A stretch of DNA of 5,615 bases. Origin: Actinomycetota bacterium. Lineage in GTDB: Bacteria; Actinomycetota; Actinomycetes; S36-B12. The notes beneath the pieces were generated by a model. It made no database searches. It was not told the origin of the DNA and saw only the letters and a list, made by a program, of their open reading frames with translations. The stretch is from the NCBI GenBank assembly GCA_947472655.1, contig CANJCG010000093.1:1-5615 (forward strand). The letters run 5' to 3'. Both the position numbers and the translations under genes were made by a program. Below are positions 1 through 5,615 of the stretch, in pieces. How positions within the stretch are numbered: position 1 is the first letter of the stretch; the number at the start of each line of letters is the position of its first letter.

Positions 1-900
1 AACTGTAAGAACGCCAATAATGACACTCAACGACAGCCAAATTGGTATGGCAGGAACGTTGATCGATGTTGTTTCGTGAATAGCTTCAAGAATAAGTTTG
101 ACACCAATGAACGCCAAAATGATTGCAAGCCCATAGTTCAGCAACCGCAATCGTTCCATAAGGCCTTGGAGTAGGAAATACAGCTGCCTAAGCCCCATCA
201 ACGCGAATGCGTTAGCGGCGAAAACTATGAATGCGATCTTCGTGATGCCAAATACAGCGGGAATGCTGTCAAGGGCGAACAGGATGTCAGTAGTGCCGAT
301 GGCAAGCATCACCAAGGCCATCGGAGTTAACATCCATTTACCTGCGACGCGAGTAGATAACTTGTTGCCGTCGTAATGTGGTGACACAGCGAATCGTTTG
401 GAAACAAAACGCACGAGCCCATTACCTTGCGGGTCCGGGTCTTCATCCTTAGAAGTCCAAACCTTCCAAGCAGTGAAGAATAGAAAGGCTCCGAAAAGAT
501 AAAAGATAGCGGCAAAACGTGCGATGAGCTCAGCACCGATCAGAATTAAGATTGCACGTAATACCAATGCAATGACTACGCCAACGAGTAACACTCTGTG
601 TTGGAGAACAGAGGGAACAGCGAATGAAGTCATGAGAACCAGAAAAACGAAGAGATTGTCCACACTGAGCGAATACTCGGTTAAGTAACCAGCGACGAAT
701 TGGCCACCATAAGTCCAACCAAAATACAATGAAATGAAGATTGCAAAGAGTGCCGCGAGTGCCATGTAGACGCCAACCCACACGCCAGCTTCTTTCGTGG
801 AAAAAGCGTGTGGACGGCTATCAACAATAACAAAGTCAATGAAAAGAATGACAGCAAAGCCACCGATTGTGGCCCACCAGAGCCAGAGCGGAACATTCAT
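1..900 (-). CDS. terC: TerC/Alx-family integral membrane protein, probable metal-ion exporter (3' end beyond the window)
   Basis: Reading the minus strand from the ATG at 900-898 gives 300 codons with no stop up to the window edge, so the C-terminus is missing; family members are usually about 320-350 residues, so little is probably lost. The protein is strongly hydrophobic, with about nine likely membrane segments: roughly residues 5-26, 39-61, 75-95, 101-122, 126-145, 190-212, 217-240, 253-273 and 281-300. A polar loop lies at about 146-188. It carries the two TerC signatures with membrane-embedded acids, SVDN at 79-82 and FALDSIPA at 208-215 (preceded by Asp205), plus FIDF at 20-23. Related proteins (E. 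coli Alx, Bacillus TerC-type proteins) are linked to manganese export and to loading metal into secreted enzymes; the founder came from a tellurite-resistance cluster. Metal export here is inferred from the family, and tellurite resistance should not be assumed. The start is favoured by AAGAGG at 916-911, ten bases upstream, and by the ATGA overlap with uvrB. Confidence 0.93.
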   Translation of the reverse strand, partial: MNVPLWLWWATIGGFAVILFIDFVIVDSRPHAFSTKEAGVWVGVYMALAALFAIFISLYFGWTYGGQFVAGYLTEYSLSVDNLFVFLVLMTSFAVPSVLQHRVLLVGVVIALVLRAILILIGAELIARFAAIFYLFGAFLFFTAWKVWTSKDEDPDPQGNGLVRFVSKRFAVSPHYDGNKLSTRVAGKWMLTPMALVMLAIGTTDILFALDSIPAVFGITKIAFIVFAANAFALMGLRQLYFLLQGLMERLRLLNYGLAIILAFIGVKLILEAIHETTSINVPAIPIWLSLSVIIGVLTV

Positions 901-916
901 CGCCCAGTCGCCTCTT
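897..916 (-). promoter_or_regulatory. uvrB/TerC stop-start overlap with upstream ribosome binding site
   Basis: The uvrB stop TGA (899-897) and the TerC-gene start ATG (900-898) share bases as ATGA. Inside the uvrB 3' end, AAGAGG at 916-911 is placed ten bases before the ATG. This arrangement is typical of translational coupling, where ribosomes ending uvrB re-initiate on the next gene. No separate promoter for the TerC gene is evident. Confidence 0.7.
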
Positions 917-2954
917 GCATTCCGCGTAACTCCTTCTTGAGATCCCGAACTTCATCACGCAACCGCGCTGCTAACTCAAATTGTAGTTCAGTAGCAGCCA
1001 AATGCATTTGCGCGGTGAGATCATCTATCAACTGGATCAAATCACTCTGATGCGCAGGTATCCGTCGTGTGCTCTTCGTAGAATTCACTTGCTCAACTAA
1101 AGCGGCAGTATCCGCATCCTCACGAGCCAAGAGATCGGTGATATCCGCAATCTTTTTACGCAGCGGTTGAGGATCCAGCCCGCGCTCCTTGTTGTAGGCA
1201 ATTTGAATATCACGTCGCCTGGTGGTTTCGTCGATGGCATTACGCATAGATGGGGTGATCTTGTCGGCATACATGTGGACCTGCCCTGAAACGTTGCGCG
1301 CTGCCCGACCAATGGTCTGAATGAGTGACCGTTCAGAACGCAGGAAGCCTTCCTTATCTGCGTCTAGGATTGCGACTAACGAGACTTCAGGAAGGTCAAG
1401 TCCTTCTCGCAGCAAGTTAATACCAATCAGCACATCGAAAACACCCATGCGTAATTCACGAAGTAACTCCACTCGCCGCAAAGTGTCTACTTCTGAGTGC
1501 AAATATTGAACGCGAATTCCATGCTCAAGTAAATAGTCCGTCAGGTCCTCTGACATGCGCTTGGTGAGTGTGGTTACGAGCACTCGCTCGTCTCTCGCTG
1601 CCCGAGCCTTGATCTCATCCATGAGGTCATCTATTTGGCCCTCGGTCGGCTTCAAAACAATCTCAGGGTCCACGAGCCCAGTCGGGCGGATGACCTGCTG
1701 CACCACTTCACCCTGAGCAGCAGCTAATTCATAAGGCCCTGGGGTTGCTGACAGATACACCCGTTGACCGACACGTTCTTCAAACTCAGACCATCGCAGC
1801 GGCCTGTTGTCCATGGCCGAAGGAAGACGGAAGCCGTGTTCAACCAAGGTGCGCTTACGGCTGGCATCTCCCTCGAACATCGCACCGATCTGGGGAACGG
1901 CTACGTGGGATTCGTCAATCACCAAGAGAAAGTCGTCAGGAAAATAGTCAAGAAGACAATTCGGTGGGCTGCCTGGTTCACGACCGTCGATATGTAGCGA
2001 ATAGTTTTCGATTCCTGCACACATACCCACCTGACGCATCATCTCCAGGTCATACGTCGTTCGCATACGCAGCCGCTGGGCTTCTAACAATTTCCCTTGA
2101 GTTTCGAACTCAGCAAGTCGCATTTCAAGTTCCGCCTCGATCCCGGCGATAGCGCGTTCCATCCGCTCGGGACCGGCCACATAGTGTGACGCCGGGAAAA
2201 CGTGCATTTCTGTCTCATCACTCAGGATTTCCCCGGTGACCGGATGCAAAGTGAGGAGACGCTCGATTTCATCACCGAACATTTCGATACGCACAGGATT
2301 ATGTTCGTAAACAGGAAAAACCTCAACCGTGTCGCCGCGCACCCGAAATGTGCCACGCGTAAACGAAATGTCATTACGCGTGTATTGAATATCCACAAAC
2401 ATGCGAAGCAACTTGTCACGCTCGGTCGTCTCGCCAACACGCAGGCGCACCATCCGGTCTACATACTCCTGTGGTGTTCCAAGACCGTAGATGGCTGACA
2501 CAGTTGCGACAACAATGACATCACGACGTGTGAGCAAACTGTTTGTTGCGGAGTGCCGCAACCGTTCAACCTCTTCATTTATAGAAGAGTCCTTTTCAAT
2601 GAACGTATCGCTCTGGGGTATGTATGCCTCGGGTTGGTAATAGTCGTAATAGGAGACGAAATACTCCACGGCATTATCCGGCATGAGTTCACGGAACTCA
2701 GTTGCTAATTGGGCCGCCAAAGTTTTATTGGGAACCATAATCAACGTAGGGCGTTGTAATTTCTCTACCAACCAAGCAGTAGTCGCGCTCTTACCTGTGC
2801 CTGTGGCTCCAAGCAAAACATTGTGCTTCTCCCCCGCCAAAATGCGCCGCGTAAGTTCGGCGATTGCCGCCGGCTGGTCACCCGCAGGTTCGTATGGCGC
2901 CCTGACTGTGAAGGGAGCGACGCGGCGATGCAGATCAGTAACCGGCCGCGTCAT
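897..2954 (-). CDS. uvrB: UvrABC excinuclease subunit B
   Basis: UvrB is the damage-verifying helicase-like subunit of cytoplasmic nucleotide excision repair. It is loaded onto DNA by UvrA, clamps one strand with its beta-hairpin, and recruits the nuclease UvrC. The 685-residue protein is full length for the family. Walker A is GATGTGKS at 49-56. The aromatic-rich beta-hairpin begins at YYDYYQPEAY (102-111) and continues to about 122. The Walker B/DEAD-like box is VIDESH at 345-350, motif III is SAT at 402-404, and motif VI is QTIGRAARN at 546-554. The C-terminal UVR domain that contacts UvrC lies at about 637-675, after a short polar linker (about 611-636). All key motifs are intact. The ATG start fits the actinobacterial N-terminus (RPVTDLHRRVAPF). 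The upstream ribosome site is weak: GGTGGG at 2963-2958 sits only three bases from the ATG. The gene follows coaE by 31 bases and overlaps the TerC gene, suggesting a shared transcript. I saw no LexA-type box upstream. Confidence 0.99.
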   Translation of the reverse strand: MTRPVTDLHRRVAPFTVRAPYEPAGDQPAAIAELTRRILAGEKHNVLLGATGTGKSATTAWLVEKLQRPTLIMVPNKTLAAQLATEFRELMPDNAVEYFVSYYDYYQPEAYIPQSDTFIEKDSSINEEVERLRHSATNSLLTRRDVIVVATVSAIYGLGTPQEYVDRMVRLRVGETTERDKLLRMFVDIQYTRNDISFTRGTFRVRGDTVEVFPVYEHNPVRIEMFGDEIERLLTLHPVTGEILSDETEMHVFPASHYVAGPERMERAIAGIEAELEMRLAEFETQGKLLEAQRLRMRTTYDLEMMRQVGMCAGIENYSLHIDGREPGSPPNCLLDYFPDDFLLVIDESHVAVPQIGAMFEGDASRKRTLVEHGFRLPSAMDNRPLRWSEFEERVGQRVYLSATPGPYELAAAQGEVVQQVIRPTGLVDPEIVLKPTEGQIDDLMDEIKARAARDERVLVTTLTKRMSEDLTDYLLEHGIRVQYLHSEVDTLRRVELLRELRMGVFDVLIGINLLREGLDLPEVSLVAILDADKEGFLRSERSLIQTIGRAARNVSGQVHMYADKITPSMRNAIDETTRRRDIQIAYNKERGLDPQPLRKKIADITDLLAREDADTAALVEQVNSTKSTRRIPAHQSDLIQLIDDLTAQMHLAATELQFELAARLRDEVRDLKKELRGMQEATGR

Positions 2955-2985
2955 ATACCCACCGTACGTTACCTATCTCAAGTTG

Positions 2986-3576
2986 CTAAGCAGGCATCAA
3001 AGAAGTCCAGATTCGATCGACCTGGCTTTGAGATTCTTCAAGATTCCCCGAGTTATCTATGATGAAATCAGCGATGGCGCAGCGCTCTTCACGGCTCTGT
3101 TGAACAGCGATCCGGCGGCGAACATCATCTTCTGGGAGCCCTCGTGCAACGGCGCGCGCAACTTGGGTTTCTACTGGAACATCCACCACAATCGCCATCG
3201 AAACAAGATCTGTACCCATTTCGGTGAGCAACGGGATGTCATAGATGACGATTGCATGACCAGCTGCTTCTGCTGCAGCAAAGCGAAGATTGGTCTCCTC
3301 CACAATGCGAGGGAACATGATGTCATTCATCTGCTGAGTTAATTCAGGGGTTTGAAAGGCGATCCGAGCCAGTTCTGGTCGCACCAAACTCCCGTCCTCC
3401 GCCTTGATCGTCGGGCCAAAGGCAGCAACGAGGTCATCAATTGCCGCGGCTCCAGGCAACACAATGTCTCGCGCGATTTGATCTGCATCGATGATGTGAG
3501 CGCCATGCGCCTTGAACATCGCTGCGATCGTGGATTTACCGGAACCTATGCCGCCTGTAAGGCCTACTCGTAACAC
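2986..3576 (-). CDS. coaE: Dephospho-CoA kinase
   Basis: CoaE phosphorylates the 3'-hydroxyl of the ribose of dephospho-CoA with ATP, the last step of coenzyme A synthesis, in the cytoplasm. The 196-residue protein matches the normal single-domain length. Visible motifs are the P-loop GGIGSGKST at 8-16, DADQIAR at 30-36 (substrate region), DIPLLTE at 113-119, the lid region GLPEDDVRRRIAVQQSREER at 146-165, and DFIIDNSG at 170-177. The start is GTG (3576-3574), chosen because the P-loop then begins at the usual distance from the N-terminus; an AGG at 3587-3585, eight bases upstream, is a weak ribosome site. Mycobacterial CoaE carries an extra C-terminal UPF0157 (GrpB-like) domain, and that domain is absent here. 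The gene lies 71 bases after rpsA, with a strong hairpin between them, and 31 bases before uvrB. Confidence 0.97.
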   Translation of the reverse strand: MLRVGLTGGIGSGKSTIAAMFKAHGAHIIDADQIARDIVLPGAAAIDDLVAAFGPTIKAEDGSLVRPELARIAFQTPELTQQMNDIMFPRIVEETNLRFAAAEAAGHAIVIYDIPLLTEMGTDLVSMAIVVDVPVETQVARAVARGLPEDDVRRRIAVQQSREERCAIADFIIDNSGNLEESQSQVDRIWTSLMPA

Positions 3577-3592
3577 GAGATAAACCTATCGG

Positions 3593-3632
3593 GAAAATAC
3601 AGAAGAGGGGCAGCAACAGCTGCCCCTCTTCT
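3593..3632 (-). terminator. Intrinsic terminator after rpsA
   Basis: On the minus strand, a perfect 14-bp inverted repeat (arm AGAAGAGGGGCAGC at 3632-3619, matching arm at 3614-3601) closes a four-base loop at 3618-3615. It is followed by GTATTTTCCC (3600-3591), which includes a run of four T. It starts 15 bases after the rpsA stop. The long GC-rich stem supports termination; the short, interrupted T run suggests it may be only partial. The same hairpin read on the plus strand has no T run, and no plus-strand gene needs it. The coaE start codon is only 24 bases beyond the stem, so readthrough or a promoter upstream of or within the hairpin must serve coaE. Confidence 0.75.
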
Positions 3633-3637
3633 TCATG

Positions 3638-3643
3638 ATTATG
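3638..3643 (-). promoter_or_regulatory. Possible -10 element for coaE-uvrB-TerC gene
   Basis: CATAAT, one base from the TATAAT consensus, lies on the minus strand between the rpsA stop and the hairpin. No good -35 hexamer is visible 16-19 bases upstream, and there is no extended -10 TG. If real, transcription would start near 3631, and the hairpin at 3632-3601 would form the 5' end of the coaE message. This is a weak call, listed because the downstream genes need a promoter or readthrough. Confidence 0.2.
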
Positions 3644-3647
3644 CGAA

Positions 3648-5102
3648 CTACTCGCCAGCAAGCTTGTCGCGAAGCGCTTGAAGAGCCTCGTCTGTTGCGA
3701 GTGACCCTTCTGCTTCGGATGACTCACTTGAGTAATTTGACACATTGTCGCCTGATTCCAAAGCGGCTGCCTGATCTGCTGCCTGCGCTTCACCAACCTG
3801 CTTGCGGTGGGCTTCCCAGCGGGCATGAGCATCTGCGTATTCGCGTTCCCAAGCTGACCGCTGATCTTCGAACGTGGCCTTCCATTCGCCAGTCTCAGGA
3901 TCAAAGCCTTCAGGGCCCACGTAGTTGCCAGCGTCATCAAAGGCTGGAGCCATGCCGTAGAGATATGGATCGAACTCTTCAACTGCCTGAGCGTCACTGT
4001 TGTCGTTTGCCTGCTTGAGGGAAAGCGAGATGCGGCGGCGCTCGAGGTCAATGTCGATGACCTTAACGAAGATGTCGTCGTTCACCTGAACGATCTGCTC
4101 AGGCAGTTCGATGTGACGTTCTGCGAGTTCGGAGATGTGAACAAGGCCTTCAATACCTTCTTCAACGCGCACGAATGCACCGAACGGAACAAGCTTGGTG
4201 ACCTTGCCTGGCACGACCTGGCTAATTGCATGGGTGCGTGCGAAGTGCTGCCAAGGATCTTCTTGAGTTGCCTTGAGTGACAAGGAAACGCGCTCGCGAT
4301 CCATGTCGACGTCAAGAACCTCAACGGTAACTTCCTGGCCAACTTCGACAACCTCTGATGGGTGATCGATGTGCTTCCAAGAAAGTTCGGAAACGTGAAC
4401 GAGACCGTCTACGCCACCAAGGTCAACGAATGCACCAAAGTTAACGATTGACGAGACCACGCCTGAGCGAATCTGACCTTTGACAAGTTCGGTCAAGAAA
4501 CCTTGGCGAACGGCGCTTTGAGTCTGCTCGAGATAAGCACGGCGTGAAAGCACAACGTTGTTGCGATTCTTGTCGAGTTCGATGATCTTGGCTTCGAGAA
4601 CCTTGCCAACGTATGGCTGTAGGTCGCGTACGCGACGCATTTCAACAAGTGATGCGGGGAGGAATCCACGGAGGCCAATGTCGATGATGAGTCCGCCCTT
4701 GACGACCTCAATCACCATACCTTCGACCATGCCATCTTCTTCTTTAACCTTTTCAATGGTGCCCCATGCGCGTTCGTACTGTGCGCGCTTCTTGGACAAG
4801 ATAAGACGACCTTCTTTGTCTTCCTTGGTCAAGACGAGTGCTTCAACAACGTCACCAACGCGGACAACCTCATTGGGGTCGACGTCGTGCTTGATTGAAA
4901 GTTCGCGGGATGGAATCACGCCTTCAGTTTTGTAACCGATGTCAAGGAGGACCTCGTCGCGATCTACCTTGACGATGGTGCCTTCGACGATGTCACCATC
5001 TTCAAATGACTTGATGGTTGCATCAACTGCTGCGAGGAAGTCTTCAGCCGAGCCAATATCGTTAATTGCAACTTGGGCTGGCTTATTCATAGAAATGGTC
5101 AT
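3648..5102 (-). CDS. rpsA: 30S ribosomal protein S1
   Basis: S1 binds the 30S subunit and single-stranded mRNA and helps initiation on structured or SD-poor messages. The 484-residue protein is normal for actinobacteria. Four S1 OB-fold repeats are visible at about 36-105, 122-188, 207-277 and 294-364; repeats 3 and 4 carry the typical NFGAFVDLGGVDGLVHVSEL (221-240) and PFGAFVRVEEGIEGLVHISE (306-325) cores. Six-repeat proteobacterial S1 is longer. An acidic, probably disordered tail follows (about 365-470), containing the actinobacterial GPEGFDPETGEW segment (396-407) and a Ser/Glu-rich stretch (453-466). It ends in a short helix-like DEALQALRDKLAGE (471-484). The start at ATG 5102-5100 is preferred, but ATG at codon 5 (5090-5088) is also possible; neither has a clear SD. 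The orthologue in M. tuberculosis has been proposed as a pyrazinoic acid target. The gene has its own leader and a downstream terminator. Confidence 0.99.
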   Translation of the reverse strand: MTISMNKPAQVAINDIGSAEDFLAAVDATIKSFEDGDIVEGTIVKVDRDEVLLDIGYKTEGVIPSRELSIKHDVDPNEVVRVGDVVEALVLTKEDKEGRLILSKKRAQYERAWGTIEKVKEEDGMVEGMVIEVVKGGLIIDIGLRGFLPASLVEMRRVRDLQPYVGKVLEAKIIELDKNRNNVVLSRRAYLEQTQSAVRQGFLTELVKGQIRSGVVSSIVNFGAFVDLGGVDGLVHVSELSWKHIDHPSEVVEVGQEVTVEVLDVDMDRERVSLSLKATQEDPWQHFARTHAISQVVPGKVTKLVPFGAFVRVEEGIEGLVHISELAERHIELPEQIVQVNDDIFVKVIDIDLERRRISLSLKQANDNSDAQAVEEFDPYLYGMAPAFDDAGNYVGPEGFDPETGEWKATFEDQRSAWEREYADAHARWEAHRKQVGEAQAADQAAALESGDNVSNYSSESSEAEGSLATDEALQALRDKLAGE

Positions 5103-5214
5103 GAAGAGTTAGGTCCGATGGGTAGTAGTAGGTGAACCGCACGTTTGTGCAGCCTCCAAAGCCTACGCCAAGGGAAAACCCCCCTAGACCGCGCGTCCGG
5201 AATTAGGAGGCCTA
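5103..5214 (-). promoter_or_regulatory. polA-rpsA intergenic region and rpsA leader with a small hairpin
   Basis: This 112-base gap begins with a possible polA terminator and ends at the rpsA start. On the minus strand, 5154-5147 (GGCTGCAC) can pair with 5142-5135 (GTGCGGTT) around the loop AAAC, giving eight pairs of which three are G-U. The bases just before ATG (GGACCTAACTCTTC) contain no convincing Shine-Dalgarno sequence. A TAGGCT at 5165-5160 fits the loose actinobacterial -10 pattern TANNNT but has no good -35. Proteobacterial rpsA leaders also lack a strong SD and fold into hairpins through which S1 represses its own synthesis. A similar role here is only inference. Confidence 0.35.
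5175..5210 (-). terminator. Possible intrinsic terminator after polA
   Basis: On the minus strand, CCTCCTA (5210-5204) can pair with TAGGGGG (5186-5180), seven pairs with one T-G. Inside, after a six-base bulge (5203-5198), GAC (5197-5195) pairs with GTC (5189-5187) around GCGCG. TTTT follows directly at 5178-5175, one base after the stem. The hairpin begins five bases past the polA stop. The bulge and short T run make it weaker than the rpsA terminator. Confidence 0.4.
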
Positions 5215-5615
5215 CTAGTGAGCTGCGCTCTCCCACGAGTCACCCAAACCTACGGAAACGTCTAAGGGCACGCTGAGATCGGCGGCCCCGGCCATAGCCT
5301 CACGAACCAACGCCTCAACCTCTTGGGCTTCGCCTGCCACGATTTCCAGCACAAGTTCGTCATGGACTTGGAGCAACATGCGGCTTTTCAGTGGGGAGGC
5401 ATCGAGTTCTTTCCCCACATTGAGCATCGCCACCTTCATGATGTCGGCCGCGGTGCCCTGAATAGGGGCATTCAGGGCCATCCGTTCAGCCATTTCACGG
5501 CGTTGGCGGTTGTCTGAAGTCAGATCAGGTAAGTAGCGGCGGCGCCCAAGCAGGGTTTCGGTGTATCCGCGCAACCGGGCTTCTTCAACCACAGCGGCCA
5601 AATAATCACGAACCC
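5215..5615 (-). CDS. polA: DNA polymerase I, C-terminal part (5' end beyond the window)
   Basis: The 133 complete codons here form the C-terminal end of the family A polymerase domain, which fills gaps in excision repair and replaces Okazaki primers. Counting from the first complete codon in the window, the segment YTETLLGRRRYLPDL (about 17-31) and the region ERMALNAPIQGTAADIMK (about 43-60) match the palm/fingers part of Pol I. LQVHDELVLE (about 81-90) is motif C, whose His-Asp-Glu includes a catalytic metal-binding aspartate. The protein ends in VGLGDSWESAAH, the usual Pol I terminus. Everything upstream, including any 5' nuclease and 3'-5' exonuclease-type domains, lies outside the window, so proofreading ability cannot be judged. 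The stop is doubled, TAG TAG (5217-5212). An apparent TTG start at 5601-5599 is not the real start, because the reading frame stays open to the window edge. Confidence 0.98.
   Translation of the reverse strand, partial: VRDYLAAVVEEARLRGYTETLLGRRRYLPDLTSDNRQRREMAERMALNAPIQGTAADIMKVAMLNVGKELDASPLKSRMLLQVHDELVLEIVAGEAQEVEALVREAMAGAADLSVPLDVSVGLGDSWESAAH

Noticed and set aside
681..896. A 71-codon minus-strand open frame, and others in 327-781, in the left part.
   Set aside because: They are alternate frames of the TerC gene, which stays open for 300 codons in its own frame and carries the family motifs.
1..900. A tellurium-resistance gene cluster.
   Set aside because: Only a TerC-family gene is present, with no TerD/TerB-type neighbours; the family name alone does not show tellurite resistance.
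2955..2985. A LexA/SOS box controlling uvrB.
   Set aside because: The coaE-uvrB gap has no GAAC-N4-GTTC-type palindrome; the only palindrome-like core is CGTACG (2963-2968), too short to call an operator.
2683..3342. A 219-codon plus-strand open frame across the uvrB 5' end and coaE.
   Set aside because: It runs antisense to two well-supported genes, its product resembles no family I recognise, and it has no sensible ribosome site; it is a shadow frame.
3536..4051. A 171-codon minus-strand open frame overlapping the rpsA 3' end and the coaE start.
   Set aside because: It lies in another frame of rpsA and reads through the terminator hairpin; its composition is low-complexity and unlike a real protein.
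5206..5265. On the plus strand GGAGG (5206-5210, reading AGGAGG-like) precedes a GTG at 5218 by seven bases, opening a 15-codon frame.
   Set aside because: The motif is the complement of the polA terminator stem, and the frame is very short and antisense to polA.

Overview
This window is a stretch of ordinary core chromosome from a bacterium in the phylum Actinobacteria (Actinomycetota). All five genes lie on the minus strand. Read in transcription order, from the right end to the left, they are polA (3' end only), rpsA, coaE, uvrB and a TerC-family membrane gene (5' part only). The order polA-rpsA-coaE-uvrB is well known from actinobacteria; Mycobacterium tuberculosis has it with one extra gene. 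The proteins agree with this: UvrB and RpsA show the actinobacterial form of their families, and RpsA has four S1 domains followed by a long acidic tail. GC content looks close to one half by spot counts. That is low for soil actinobacteria and suits a small-genome aquatic lineage, but this placement is inference.

Layout from right to left: 5615-5215 is the C-terminal third of the DNA polymerase I polymerase domain. A 112-base gap (5214-5103) holds a possible terminator for polA and the rpsA leader, which has a small hairpin and no clear Shine-Dalgarno sequence. rpsA fills 5102-3648. It is followed by a perfect 14-bp hairpin with a short T run, a good candidate intrinsic terminator, which ends only about 20 bases before the GTG start of coaE (3576-2986). 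After a 31-base gap comes uvrB (2954-897). Its TGA stop overlaps the ATG of the TerC gene (900 to beyond position 1) as ATGA. No intergenic stretch exceeds 112 bases, and there is no long gene-free region.

The genes serve housekeeping roles: DNA repair synthesis (PolA), translation initiation (S1), the last step of coenzyme A synthesis (CoaE), nucleotide excision repair (UvrB) and probable metal-ion export (TerC). PolA and UvrB belong to the same repair pathway, because Pol I fills the gap left by UvrABC excision. The sharing of a locus with rpsA and coaE looks like conserved gene order rather than one pathway.

I found no mobile element, CRISPR array, tRNA, rRNA, prophage or unknown gene cluster, and no convincing undescribed system. 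The points most worth a second look concern expression: how coaE-uvrB-terC is transcribed past the rpsA terminator, the tight coupling of uvrB to the TerC gene, and the SD-poor rpsA leader.
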